From: Bradyrhizobium sp. 190
Lineage (GTDB): Bacteria; Pseudomonadota; Alphaproteobacteria; Rhizobiales; Xanthobacteraceae
Assembly: GCF_023073415.1 (NCBI RefSeq)
Contig: NZ_JADPJL010000067.1
Span: forward strand, 16,808 to 80,807
Direction of reading: 5' to 3'
DNA length: 64,000 nt
Under the pieces are notes generated by a model. The model was not told where the DNA came from and searched no databases. It was given only the letters and a program-made list of their open reading frames with translations. Positions 19,457 to 29,221 of this stretch are shown one piece after another. Position 1 is the first letter of the stretch. Each line of letters starts with the position of its first letter. Made by a program: the position numbers and the translations under genes.

Positions 19457-21559
19457 TCATGATGCCTCCTTCTTCGAACGCTTGGTGCGTCGTACCCGAT
19501 TGCGAAGCTGACTGATTTGTTCGTCTGAGAGCTCGATCTGCCATGGCTGGCCTTTGGTTAACTGACGACCTGCCAGCAATCCGCGCGCGAGATAATCGAA
19601 CACCGTTTGCGGGGTTACTCCGAGCTCAGCCGCTGCGCCCTGAATCGAGAAGCTGCCGTCGGGCCAGCGCATCGGATTCTTGTCCACGCCGTTGATTTTG
19701 ACGGTGGGAATGCCCCAGCGGGTGCGCAACACCCAGACGTTCTCGCCTGTGAAGGCGCAGCCTCGGGCCGCGACGAAGCCTTCCTCATTGAGTATTGCCG
19801 CGATCTCGCCATCCATTTTGTGTTCAGCATTCAACTCGACGATCCGTCGCCGCAACCGATCAATGTCGATGTAATCGCGGTAGGTGTGAACGCGCCGTTG
19901 CACGTGATGCTCGCTGGTTGCGCCGGTCTGCCAGACGATCTTAAGCCACACCTGACCTCGGGTCCGCTTCTGATCAAGAACGACTTCGCGGATGACAAAT
20001 CGCAGAATGCGCTTGCGATCGGCTGCCGACGTGGTGGCCGTATTCCAAATCCGCGGCAGGTTCTCGCCGAGCGCTTGTAGCCCTGCGCGTTCCGCCGGGC
20101 CAATCAGAAGCGGCTCTTGCACGCGCCAACGCGCATGCTGCTGCTCGACTGCCTCGACGACACGCAGCTTCTCTTCCCAAGCCCGCTCAAGTGAGCGCGC
20201 CACAAGACGGTTCTCGGGCTCTACGGCGTCATACTGACGCCGAGCGCGCTCGGCCTCGTAGCGAGCGCGCTCCACGCGAAGCGCCCAGTGGCGCTCGAGC
20301 TGACGGCTCTCCTGCTCCAGTTGGCCCGCCGCCGCGAGTGCGATCTCAATCTGATCCGGCACCAGGGCATCGAGGACCACCCGCTCGACCAGTGCGTCAA
20401 CCGCCAAGGCCCGGACTTCCTGGCACAGAACACTGCCTTGCTGGTCCCGATCCGACCGGCAGCAATAGACCGGATAGTCGGCATTCGGGCCCGTGTAGCG
20501 CATGCTCATGCGCCGTCCACAACGGCCGCAGATCGCAATTCCTTGTAACAGGGCTGCCCCCTTGCGCGGTACGCCAGCGTGTCCCGCCTCATAGCGGCAG
20601 ACGTTATCTGCCAGTCGCCCCTGGTTGGCCATGAACTCCTCCCAGCTGATATAGCCTGGGTGAGCGGCGTGGAGGCAAACCGCCCAATCCCCGATCGCTA
20701 CCTTGACCGTTCCCGTCAGCGATCCTGGCCGGCATCGGCTCGGATCCTTTTGCCGGCGGCCATAAACATACGCCCCAGTATAGGCCGGATTTTGAAGGAT
20801 ACTAAGGACGCGTGCACTATCTGGCGCACGCCAGACGATCTCGTGTGGAGATGGTCCAAGCAGCGGTCGAACCGGCAAGGACAATCCGTTCCTGTCCAAG
20901 TACCGCATCACACGGCGAGCGCTTTGCAGTTCCCGGAATTTGGCAAACACGAGATGAAGACAGGCCTGCACCTCCTCATCGGGATTGAGAATAATTGTGC
21001 CCGCTCGATCATAGGCGAGCCCGGCTGGCAGGGGCAGCCGCAGTTCGCCCCGCGCCGCCTTCTGGCGTTCCCCTTGATGAAGGCGCATCCGAAGCTGATG
21101 CAACTCCGCCTCGCTCATGATGCCGGACAAGCCCAACAGCAGGCGGTCGTGGTAGGCGCGCGGATCGTAAAGCCGCTCGCCATCCGCAATGAGCACGCCG
21201 AACACCGAGCACAGCTCGAGAAGCTGATGCCAGTCCCGGTTATTGCGGGCCAAGCGAGAAGCGTCGAGGCTCACCACAAGACCGGCATTGCCAAGGCCGA
21301 TCTCGGCAATGAGCTTCTGGAAACCATGACGATCCACACCGCCAGCACCGGATTTGCCCAGATCTTCGTCAATGACCTGGACGCGCTCCGGCGGCCAGCC
21401 CAGACCGATGGCGCGATCGACGAGGCGGTACTGCAGCTCCGTGCTCTCCTGGTGCTGGCGCACCTGGTTCACGGATGACTGCCGCACGTAGACATAGGCC
21501 AACTTGGCTCGGTGCGCAGTCGTGAGCCGCTCGTCAGCGACGTTCAAGCTGATCAGCAC
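19457..21559 (-). CDS. Large serine recombinase (resolvase/invertase family)
   Basis: About 700 residues. I choose GTG 21559, preceded by GGAAGGGG and overlapping the stop of the upstream gene (GTGCTGA); the frame stays open upstream to 21733. The N-terminal catalytic resolvase domain has the nucleophilic serine in AYVYVRQSS (about residue 28) and SLDASRLARNNRDWH. A recombinase domain follows (GLSLPVRPLLGPSPHEIVW, then VLSILQNPAYTGAYVYGRR), then the zinc-ribbon GIAICGRCGRRMSMRY. A long coiled-coil stretch (AVEPENRLVARSLERAWEEK) and a helix-turn-helix-like C-terminus (AAAELGVTPQTVFDYLARGL) complete it. Intact, so the element could still move by site-specific integration/excision. Confidence 0.92.
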   Translation of the reverse strand: MLISLNVADERLTTAHRAKLAYVYVRQSSVNQVRQHQESTELQYRLVDRAIGLGWPPERVQVIDEDLGKSGAGGVDRHGFQKLIAEIGLGNAGLVVSLDASRLARNNRDWHQLLELCSVFGVLIADGERLYDPRAYHDRLLLGLSGIMSEAELHQLRMRLHQGERQKAARGELRLPLPAGLAYDRAGTIILNPDEEVQACLHLVFAKFRELQSARRVMRYLDRNGLSLPVRPLLGPSPHEIVWRAPDSARVLSILQNPAYTGAYVYGRRQKDPSRCRPGSLTGTVKVAIGDWAVCLHAAHPGYISWEEFMANQGRLADNVCRYEAGHAGVPRKGAALLQGIAICGRCGRRMSMRYTGPNADYPVYCCRSDRDQQGSVLCQEVRALAVDALVERVVLDALVPDQIEIALAAAGQLEQESRQLERHWALRVERARYEAERARRQYDAVEPENRLVARSLERAWEEKLRVVEAVEQQHARWRVQEPLLIGPAERAGLQALGENLPRIWNTATTSAADRKRILRFVIREVVLDQKRTRGQVWLKIVWQTGATSEHHVQRRVHTYRDYIDIDRLRRRIVELNAEHKMDGEIAAILNEEGFVAARGCAFTGENVWVLRTRWGIPTVKINGVDKNPMRWPDGSFSIQGAAAELGVTPQTVFDYLARGLLAGRQLTKGQPWQIELSDEQISQLRNRVRRTKRSKKEAS

Positions 21560-22041
21560 GACCCAGTCCCCTTCCGGGCGTGCCGGGAACCGCTTGCGTT
21601 CGCCGCAGCAGCGTGGCGAGGATTTGAGCGATCTGGGTTTGCGTCGCGGTCGACAGATTCGGCCACAGGCGCGGAATGTCGGCCGTCGGACGGCCGGGTG
21701 GATTTGCCAACGTCGGCAGGGGTCGATACGCAACGCGACCTGGAAGCGGTCGGTGGGTCATCGCGAATCACCTTCTCGTCGAGAAGGCTCAGACTCGCGC
21801 TCAAATGTTGCATCAATGGGATCAGCGTACGTGCACTGATGCGCGGCAGATCGCCGGCGTTCGGGCGGGAAGTGATCGGCGTCTCGGCAAGATCCGTCGA
21901 CGCGATCCGAACCGCCCGCGGCCGTCCGTCCGGCAGCGCGACAACGACGTAGGCGGGACCGCGCCCCGACCGCTCCTTCAGTACCGCAAGCCGGTGTCCA
22001 AACAGAAAATGATGCGGGTCAGTGATCGTGACGTGAGACAC
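21553..22041 (-). CDS. Small protein upstream of serine recombinase (DUF5372-like)
   Basis: 162 residues starting TITDPHHFLFGHRLAVLKER after MSHV, then GPAYVVVALPDGRPRAVRIA, which resembles the short DUF5372-type proteins that precede recombinases of this kind in many genomes. The second half (about residues 85-162) is rich in Arg, Ala, Ser and Pro and of low complexity. Its stop overlaps the recombinase start, indicating coupled translation. Function unknown, possibly a DNA-binding accessory (recombination directionality) factor; that is inference. Confidence 0.7.
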   Translation of the reverse strand: MSHVTITDPHHFLFGHRLAVLKERSGRGPAYVVVALPDGRPRAVRIASTDLAETPITSRPNAGDLPRISARTLIPLMQHLSASLSLLDEKVIRDDPPTASRSRCVSTPADVGKSTRPSDGRHSAPVAESVDRDANPDRSNPRHAAAANASGSRHARKGTGSC

Positions 22042-22070
22042 GACCCGCTCAAGAATAGGGGTACTCTGGC

Positions 22071-22320
22071 GTGTTCGGTGACCCTGTGGTCGCCACCGCG
22101 ATCCTTGATCGTCTGCTGCACCATAGTCACGTAATTACGATCCGCAGCGACAGCTATCGCTTGAAGGAGAAGCGCCGCAGCGGACTTCTGCAGAAGCCCG
22201 CTACACCAGAAGCCAAATCGGAGAAGAAGCCGCGAAGCAAGCCGCTCGCTCGCTACAGCGCTATGAATGGCGCGCTTCGCGAGCGGCTTGCTTCAGTCCT
22301 GCAAACAACAAGGGGGTCAC
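22071..22320 (+). pseudogene. istB: IS21-family IstB, 3' part (continuation of 18805-19449)
   Basis: Resumes with VFGDPVVATAILDRLLHHSH and DSYRLKEKRRSGLLQKPATP, the normal IstB C-terminus, immediately after the end of the serine-recombinase element. It runs into a hairpin-forming stretch and the IS21 right end. Confidence 0.88.
22241..22295. repeat. Hairpin repeat shared with 51.63 kb
   Basis: CAAGCCGCTCGC and GCGAGCGGCTTG form inverted arms around a spacer containing AGCGCTAT. Near-identical sequence occurs at 51633-51686. Here it forms the 3' end of the IS21 copy. Confidence 0.75.
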
Positions 22321-22379
22321 TTTCTCATGTCGCTGCGGGGTCAAATCCGGACGTCGCTTGACACGTGCTTCTGACCGAC

Positions 22380-22700
22380 GGTGAGGCGCACGATTGCCCA
22401 CCGGCAAAACGTTGATCCGCCGCAAGGAAACTTCTTGGCGGCAAGGCTTACGATAGCGAAGACCTCCGCCTCTGGTTGGGCGGTCGCGGCACCAGGGCTG
22501 TCGTGCCTAACCGATCTCACCTTGCCCCCATATGTGGGCCCGCGTGGCAAGAGCTTTTTCAATCGATTTCATGCCATTGGAACGGGCGGTCATATGTCCG
22601 GCCTTTTGCGCGCGGCGCATGGCCGCTGGCCTCGATGAGATCCGCAAAACGAGGTGCTAAATCAATTTTACGCGCTTGAGCGCATTGGGGACAGTAGCTT
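22380..22700 (+). pseudogene. IS5-family transposase remnant
   Basis: A frame with KAYDSEDLRLWLGGRGTRAV followed by VPNR resembles the ADKGYDS-DLR segment around the second catalytic aspartate of IS5-type transposases. The downstream part is degenerate. No ends recognised. Confidence 0.55.
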
Positions 22701-22729
22701 CACTCGTTTCGGGATTTCGTCCCATGGGT

Positions 22730-23838
22730 TCATCGTCTGTTGTTGCACCTTGCCCTCTGCCGGCCTGCGCCGCTCAGATCGTTCTGGCGGTCACTGCGTC
22801 CATCAGACAGCGACCGCAGCAATCGCCAGTGTGTCGGGACGCCGATAGTTTCGCTCTTGTTCAGAAGGGCCCAGATGATCCGCGCCATCTTATTGGCCTG
22901 CGCGACGGCGGCAACCTTGAAGGGCTCTGGCAAGGAGCGCCTCAGCCACGGCCGCGCCCGAGCATCGTTTCGGGGGACCCGCAAGACGGCTGTTGCCCCG
23001 ACGACGAGGAGAGCGCGGAGTTCCGGATTTCCCATCTTCGATATTCGTCCCAGCCGCTCTTTGCCTCCGCTTGAATGAGACCGCGGCGTCAATCCCAGCC
23101 AGGCGGCAAAGTGGCGAGCCGACTTGAACCCGCCGGGATCCGGCACGAGCGCCTTGATGGTCGCCGCCGTTATGGCGCCGACGCCAGGGATCGTGGTCAA
23201 CCGACGCATGTCCTCATCGTGCTTGGCCTCCAAGACGATTGCGCGCTCGAGCCTGTCGATCTGGTCGGCTGAAGCTTCAATCTCGGCGACAATAGCCATC
23301 AGCGAAGCGTGCTGCTGCGGATAGGCGAGCATCTGTCTCGTCCCGCACGATTGCGACCAGCGCCTCAACCTTTGCCAGGTCGACGGTGGCGATGATCCCC
23401 AATTCGGCCAGATGCGCGCGCAGCGCGTTGACCGCCTGCGTTCGCTGCCGCACCAGAAGCGCGGCTCTTCAGCACCATCGCGGGAGCCTGTTGCTCGGCC
23501 GTCTTAATCGGGACGAAGCGCATGGTTTTTCGGGTCACCGCTTCGCTGATGGCCTCCGCGCCCGCGGCGTCCGTTTTGCCTCGCTTGACGAAGGGTTTGA
23601 CATAAGCCGGCGGAATGAGCCGTACCTCATGACTGAGAGCTGCGATCTCGCGCGCCCAATAGCGGGCGCTACCGCATACTTCCACCCCCACCAGGCATGG
23701 TGGCAGCTTCTCGAAGAAACGCAGAACTTCGCTGCGCCGTAGCTTCCGGTTGAATACCGGCGAGCCCTCGGCATCCGCGCCGTGAACCTGGAAAACGTGC
23801 TTGGCCAAATCCAACCCAATGGTGCTAGCCTGTCTCAC
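22730..23838 (-). pseudogene. IS110-family transposase, frameshifted (copy 1)
   Basis: From GTG 23838: the DEDD domain STIGLDLAKHVFQVHGADAE with VGVEVCGSARYWAREIAAL. After breaks near 23.47 and 23.36 kb comes the C-terminal transposase_20 domain (LTTIPGVGAITAATIKALVP, then GGFKSARHFAAWLGLTPRSH). The frame ends at 22730 with an extended unrelated tail. IS110 transposases are RuvC-like and leave no inverted repeats. Confidence 0.9.
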
Positions 23839-24049
23839 GGAACGGTCCCTTCTTTGGGCGTTCGAACAACGACCACGTTCTAGCACGGTCATGCTGTTGG
23901 GGCGGGCCGTTCCACCACATCTAAGTTTTATCCAGACCTGAGTTCGCCTCGACTGGTGGGTTTGCCCCGACGGGCGGTGGTAGCGACGGGACTGGCGCGG
24001 AGCCCTCGGCATAGCGCAGCGCCAGATCCCGTCGCGGGAGTCTGTTCAA

Positions 24050-24640
24050 CGCGCTACGGCGACCACCCTCAGCTTCTCTTCCCGGTAGAGCCGGAAGAGC
24101 TTCTTTTGGTTGATCAGATAGCCCTCCCGCTCGAGCAGAACCTGCAGCCGCCGATAGCCGAAGCGGCGTTCATAGGCAATCGCCTTCATGCGCTGGCGAA
24201 GGCTGGCATCGTCAGCCCGGGGGCATCCTGTATCTCATGGTCATGCGGCAGCAGCCGATGGCTTTTCACCCCGCCGTTCGCTCATTCCGAATGCCTCTCG
24301 CAGATGGACGACAGCTTCCGCTTCCCCGCGGGCGTCACCACTTCTTTCCCGAGAGTCCTTCATCGCCGCGTTGTCCACGTGGCATCGGCCAGCAACCGTT
24401 TCAGACGCGTTTTCTCGTCCTCCAGCGTCTTCAGCCGCTTGGCCTTGGACACCTCCATCCCGCCGAACTTGGCCTTCCATCGTAGATGCTGGGTTGCGAG
24501 CACAGATCGACGACCGGAACGCCCGCCTCGTGCTCCTTGAAAATCCCGATGATCTGCTTCTGTATTCGGTCTGTCTCTGCCAATCCTTAAGAGCACGCGC
24601 CGCGGGTCCCTGGCTTCTGTTCGTGCTCAGCAAAGCCGCC
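24050..24640 (-). pseudogene. IS3-family transposase (OrfA and start of OrfB), frameshifted
   Basis: OrfA motif KWKAKFGGMEVSKAKRLKTL, then KTRLKRLLAD, followed by the OrfB beginning (EAVVHLREAFGMSERR) and the arginine-rich region preceding the integrase core, in several frames. Truncated near 24050 beside the IS110 copy. Confidence 0.8.
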
Positions 24641-24739
24641 ACATGATGGGATTCGATGGTCGGTCCAAGCTATTCGGCGTAGTCACCCGCCTGGACGGGA
24701 TGTCACGACAGATCATACGAACTCGACCATCCCAGCGGA

Positions 24740-25721
24740 ATGGCGATGGCGTTCCTACGTCGCCGCTGTCCATCGGAATTCGGTTCCACCGACCCACATT
24801 CGGTGAAGGACGACAGCCATCTTTCTGGCCAGCGCGACCTTCGCACGCTTGCTCCCTTGCCGGTGTGCAACACGCACTGCCCAAGCCTTCATCGGAGACC
24901 ATCGGGTTAATGGCCTGAGAACGATGTTGGCAGCTTCGAACAGGGCCGTGCGCGCCTCCCTATCTCCGACTTTTGTGATCCGTCCCACCCAATCAATTTC
25001 GCCGGACTGGTATCGTCGTGGCGTCAACCGAGATAGGCGCCCACGGATTGGGAATACAGGAATCGCCTGGGATCATCCAGAGTGGAGCGGAAGGTCAACG
25101 CAGGGACCGGGCCGATCCCTGGGCTCGTCATCAAGAGCCGATATGCCGGGTCGCTACGCACCGCCTTCAGAACCAGCCGATGCAGTCGGGCGTACCCCCG
25201 CATCTGCGCTTCGCGTCCGGCAAGCAGCGGATTCCGCAAACAGATTCCGCGAGACGACCCCAACTTCGAGACCGAGGGGACGCAGAAGTCTTCGGATGAC
25301 TTGCTCCGCGGCAGCGATGGAGCGGACGATATGCTTGCGAGCAGCCGCCAATGTCCGCGCCCTTTGGCTGCCGATGCTCTTGACGTGGACAGGCTTGAGC
25401 CATTCCGTTCTCACACCTGCGCGATCCCACGGGCGTCGTTCCGATCGGTCTTCACCGGCATGGCCGAAAGTGCCGCCTTAATCTCGCGGGCTTCCAAACT
25501 GACCGCCGATAGCCCCAGTTCGATTAGCTTCGCGGTCACCCATCCGGAGGTCGGTCCTGCCTCCAGGCCCCCCGCTCAACTTGACCAGCCCATGGTTCGA
25601 GGTACTGCACAATCGATGGCGCATCCGCCAACGTCGTTCCCTCCTGGATAAGCCTTCCGGTCTCGTCCACCGCACATATCGCAATGGAATTCAGCGAAAC
25701 ATCGAGGCCGACGTAAATCAT
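24740..25721 (-). pseudogene. IS110-family transposase, frameshifted (copy 2)
   Basis: A strong AAAGGAGG precedes ATG 25721 and the DEDD start MIYVGLDVSLNSIAICAVDE. Later pieces, in other frames, are LKPVHVKSIGSQRARTLAAA, YRLLMTSPGIGPVPALTFRS, SVGAYLG and GRITKVGDREARTALFEAAN, ending near 24755. At least three frameshifts. A different subgroup from copy 1. Confidence 0.88.
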
Positions 25722-25887
25722 GGCTTTTCCTCCTTTGGATGGAATCGGTCCATGATCGTCAGTCAAAACGCGCTACACGGCAAACAGGTCAGGCGGTCGG
25801 GACCGAATACCCCATCTCTTCCGAAAAGCGGCTGCGCTTCATGCTCTGGTCCTTCCTGGGCCAGAGGGTGTCATTCGGCCTGCAATA

Positions 25888-27658
25888 TTGACCCCGCATT
25901 GCCTCATCAAGAATGGTACCGGAGAACTGACCGTCAGGATTGGGGCGGCGATACCGAATCGGATCGGTGTCGCCGATGGCAGGATCAGCATGGGTGCGCG
26001 GCGCGAGATCACGGCGGCGGTGGTCGACCGCTATCGATCAGCGGGACGGGCAGATAAGGGGCGCATTCTCGACGAGCTTTGCGCGGTGACAGGCTGGCAT
26101 CGCAAGCACGCGGTTCGGGCGCTTGCCATCCGTGTCGCAATTTCGCCGGAGGCCCGGCGGCAGCGAAGTCCGACCCATGGCGCCCCTATCAGGGATGCGC
26201 TTGTGGCGCTTGTGGGAGGCCTCGGATCGGATCCGCGGCAAGCGTCTCAAAGTAACGATTCCGACGTTGCTGCCTTCGCTGGAGCAGCATGGCCGGCTCA
26301 AGCTCGACCAGACCGATCGAGCGCTGGTGCTCGGCGTCAGCGCGGCCACGATTGATCGCCTGCTGGTCGACACCAAAATTGCCGCAGCCGGCGGGAAGCG
26401 CCGGCGGGTCGGCTTTTATTCGGCGGTACGGCGTGAAGTTCCGATCCGGACGTTCAACGACTGGCACGATCCGCCGCCAAGGTTCTGCGAGGTTGACATG
26501 GTGGTCCTTGGCGGCACATCTGTAGCTGGCTCGTTCATTCAGACGCTGACGATGGTCGACGTCGCGACTGGTTGGACCGAATGCATGCCGCTAGTAACGC
26601 GCGAGAGCTGCCTCGTCGTGCGAGCCATGGAGCGCGCACAGAACCTGTTCCCCTGGCTCATTAGCGGTGCTGACTTCGACAACGACAGCGCGCTTATGAA
26701 CGATGTCGTCGTGTCCTGGTGTCGCACGCAAAAGATCGAGGTGACACGCTCGCGCGCCTACAAGAAGAATGATCAGGTTTTCGTTGAGCAGAAGAATGGC
26801 GCGGTCGTCCGGCGACTCGTGGGATACGGTCGCTTCGATGGTGTCGAGACGACGCGCGTGCTCGAACGTTTGTATGCGGCATCTCGGCTGCACACTAACT
26901 TCTTCCAGCCGTCCTTCAAGCTGAAGGACAAGCGACGCGAGGGCGCGGAGGTGATCAAGCGCTATCATGTTCCAGCCACGCCTTATGAACGAGCACTGGC
27001 GCATCCGAAGTTGAGCAAGGTCGTCAACCGGCGTCTTCGAGAGCTTTATCGCACGCTCGATCCTGTGGCTCTGCTGGCTGAGATGAGAGACGCCCAGGCG
27101 GAGCTTGGCACGCGCGTCGGCGCCAGCGCGGGCAAGCTCGCGGCAGCAACCAGCCCACTGGCGCCGACAGAGAGCGCAGCAGCGTTCGCGAAGGGGCTCG
27201 GCAATGATGTGCATCTGGGGGAGCAGCGCCTCATCCATCGGCGCATGCGCAAGCCATACAAAAAACGCATGAGAATGCCATCAATGGTCGATCCACACCT
27301 TGCTGACATTGAACGCTGGCTCGCGGCGGAGCCCCGTCTGACCGCGCTGGCAATTCTCGGTCGCCTCGCCGAACATTGTGCCTAACAGTTCAGTCCGCCG
27401 CAGCACGCCATCGCGCAGCGCTTGTTGGGATCGCTCAAACGCAAAACAGCCGAGACGATCATCCTGCGCACGGCTGAGGGTGCGGTACTGGCCGATGATC
27501 CCGGGACCGGGGCCGCCGCTGCGTGTGATGGGCACTACGCGACGTCCCCAGTCCCTCCGATGCTGCGAGCAGTGATGCAGCCTTTGGACCGGCCGACAGT
27601 CGGAGCTACATCCGTCAAGCGAAAGTAACATGCTCAGGTGAGGCAATACGGGGGTCAA
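25888..27658 (+). mobile_element. DDE insertion sequence (ISNCY/IS481-like) with terminal inverted repeats
   Basis: The left end TTGACCCCGCATTGCCTCA (25888-25906) is the inverse of the right end TGAGGCAATACGGGGGTCAA (27639-27658), apart from one base change and one extra G. The 1771-bp element contains one long transposase frame. A diverged, 5'-truncated relative with a matching right end lies at 50.6-51.76 kb. Confidence 0.8.
25990..27628 (+). pseudogene. Transposase of the DDE element (integrase catalytic domain), one frameshift and one nonsense codon
   Basis: Starts MGARREITAAVVDRYRSAGR at 25990 with a helix-turn-helix (AVTGWHRKHAVRALAIR). The frame shifts near 26.21 kb into the long frame to 27385. 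The integrase core shows FCEVDMVVLGG, DFDNDSALMN and NDQVFVEQKNGAVVRRLVGY as the D, D and E boxes. The TAA ending that frame at 27385 is followed, in the same frame, by homologous sequence to a stop at 27628, so it is probably a CAA-to-TAA nonsense change. Confidence 0.82.
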
Positions 27659-27919
27659 ATTTGGAAACGATGACGTAATTGCGATCGGCGCTGGTGAGCC
27701 AGGGAGCTCTAGCTATCGTGGACCTTTGAACCCATGTTCGCCTCACCTCAACTCTCATCGTGATGTCTGGCTCTTTGTCGCATCGGCGAGGCGATGCAAT
27801 ACCGTGTCTCTGGAAGGCGCACTGACGGCCGGGACGTCGGCGGAGCACGCCCGCTCGTTCCCTTGAAGAGTCGATATCCCCGGACGCACCTGTGCGTTCC
27901 TGGCTGCGCGACAGGCAAC

Positions 27920-29212
27920 TCAGCGCGATCTTGTCGATTTCAATGCTTCGGCCAAAGAGTCCTCGAATATTTGAAGGCCTTCGTGCAGAGTCTCAAGATC
28001 GATCGTAAGTGCAGGGAGGAATTTTATGACCTGATCATGGGGTCCGCAACGTTCGACAAGCAGTCCCTTTTCAAATGCTTTGCGTGTCGTAATCTCCGCG
28101 ATTTCGGCCATTTGGCAATCAAACCCCAGAGCCAAGCCTCGCCCTCGAACAGCAAAACTGTTTCCATGTTGGGATGCAACGGCGTCAAGCCGGCGCCGCA
28201 TCAGCTTACCCATGCGCTGAACACCCTGCGAGAAAGTCTGCGTCCGCCAGTAAAGATCTATGGCCGCCGTTGCAGAGACAAGCGCAAGGTTGTTACCGCG
28301 GAAAGTACCGGTGTGCTCTCCCGGCTGCCAGGAGTCAAATTCCTCTTTGATCAACAACATCGATAGTGGCAGACCAAATCCACTTAGGGATTTTGACAGG
28401 ACCACAATATCTGGCGACAGCCCCGCGAACTCAAAGCTGAAGAATTCACCGGTCCGACCGCAACCCATCTGGATATCGTCAACTATGAATAGGGCACCAA
28501 CGCTTCTTGCTATGTCTTGAATTGATTGCAACCATTCCCTGCCTGCTACATTTATGCCGCCTTCTCCCTGCACAGTTTCCACGAGTATCGCAGCTGGATA
28601 ATCGACTCCACTGCTCTCGTCCATCAACACGTTTCGGACGAAGTTAGCTGTATCCACGGCCAACCCGAAATAGCCATCATAGGGCATGAAAGTTGCGCCA
28701 GACAAAGAAACACTGCTACCCACGCGATAGAAGCGATTACCGCTTGCGGCAATGGCTCCTAAACTCATGCCGTGATATCCGCGCGTGAACGAGATGACGT
28801 TTTGTCGCCCCGTGACTTTGCGTGAGAGCTTCAAAGCTGCCTCAATCGCATTAGCACCTGTTGGCCCGGTGAATTGGAATCGGTATTGTAGATTCCGCTC
28901 CCGCAAAATGACCGAGCTGAAGGTCTCCATGAACTCGAGCTTTGCCGGGGTGGCCATATCAAGCCCGTGGACCACCGCGTCCGATGCAAGATATCGCGTG
29001 AGTGCGGCTTTGATCTCGTGATTGTTGTGGCCGTAGTTCAGCGCTCCAGCACCCGAGAGGAAGTCGATGAGCTTTCGACCATCATCCGTTAACATAATCG
29101 AGCCGCGCGCTCGACTGAAGACTGCCGGAAAAGAGCGAGAGTATGACCGGACGTTTGATTCAAGTGCTTCGAGCGCTTCCAAAGTCCGCATGGTAGAGGG
29201 TTTGACAGCCAT
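27920..29212 (-). CDS. Class III aminotransferase, EctB-like (diaminobutyrate--2-oxoglutarate type)
   Basis: About 430 residues from ATG 29212 (MAVKPSTM); ATG 29221 is an alternative, with GGAGGA only 3 bases away from it and 12 from 29212. The N-terminus LESNVRSYSRSFPAVFSRAR and SGAGALNYGHNNHEIKAAL are hallmarks of L-2,4-diaminobutyrate transaminase (EctB, ectoine/siderophore pathways). FIVDDIQMGCGRTGEFFSFE carries the PLP-ring aspartate, and the Schiff-base lysine is in VVLSKSLSGFGLPLSM. No ectA or ectC is nearby, so it is not the ectoine pathway; a diaminobutyrate or related omega-amino acid building block is possible. Confidence 0.88.
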   Translation of the reverse strand: MAVKPSTMRTLEALEALESNVRSYSRSFPAVFSRARGSIMLTDDGRKLIDFLSGAGALNYGHNNHEIKAALTRYLASDAVVHGLDMATPAKLEFMETFSSVILRERNLQYRFQFTGPTGANAIEAALKLSRKVTGRQNVISFTRGYHGMSLGAIAASGNRFYRVGSSVSLSGATFMPYDGYFGLAVDTANFVRNVLMDESSGVDYPAAILVETVQGEGGINVAGREWLQSIQDIARSVGALFIVDDIQMGCGRTGEFFSFEFAGLSPDIVVLSKSLSGFGLPLSMLLIKEEFDSWQPGEHTGTFRGNNLALVSATAAIDLYWRTQTFSQGVQRMGKLMRRRLDAVASQHGNSFAVRGRGLALGFDCQMAEIAEITTRKAFEKGLLVERCGPHDQVIKFLPALTIDLETLHEGLQIFEDSLAEALKSTRSR

Positions 29213-29221
29213 TCCGCCCAT

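Larger units (their letters stand above)
19450..22070 (-). mobile_element. Serine-recombinase mobile element inserted in istB
   Basis: About 2.62 kb inserted between the codons for GEWG-VF and GDPVVAT of istB. Imperfect 14-base copies of the target flank it: GTCTTCAGCGACCC at 19436-19449 and GTGTTCGGTGACCC at 22071-22084, with three differences. It carries a large serine recombinase and a small upstream gene, both on the minus strand and translationally coupled. The right end (about 22000-22070) is repeated almost exactly at 48437-48525, again fused to an istB gene at the same position. No passenger genes are visible, so it is a minimal recombinase element or a decayed larger one. Confidence 0.75.

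Noticed and set aside
20579..21478. 299-codon plus-strand ORF
   Set aside because: Antisense of the serine recombinase; no motif of its own.
27920..29212. Ectoine biosynthesis cluster
   Set aside because: The aminotransferase is EctB-like but ectA and ectC are absent nearby.
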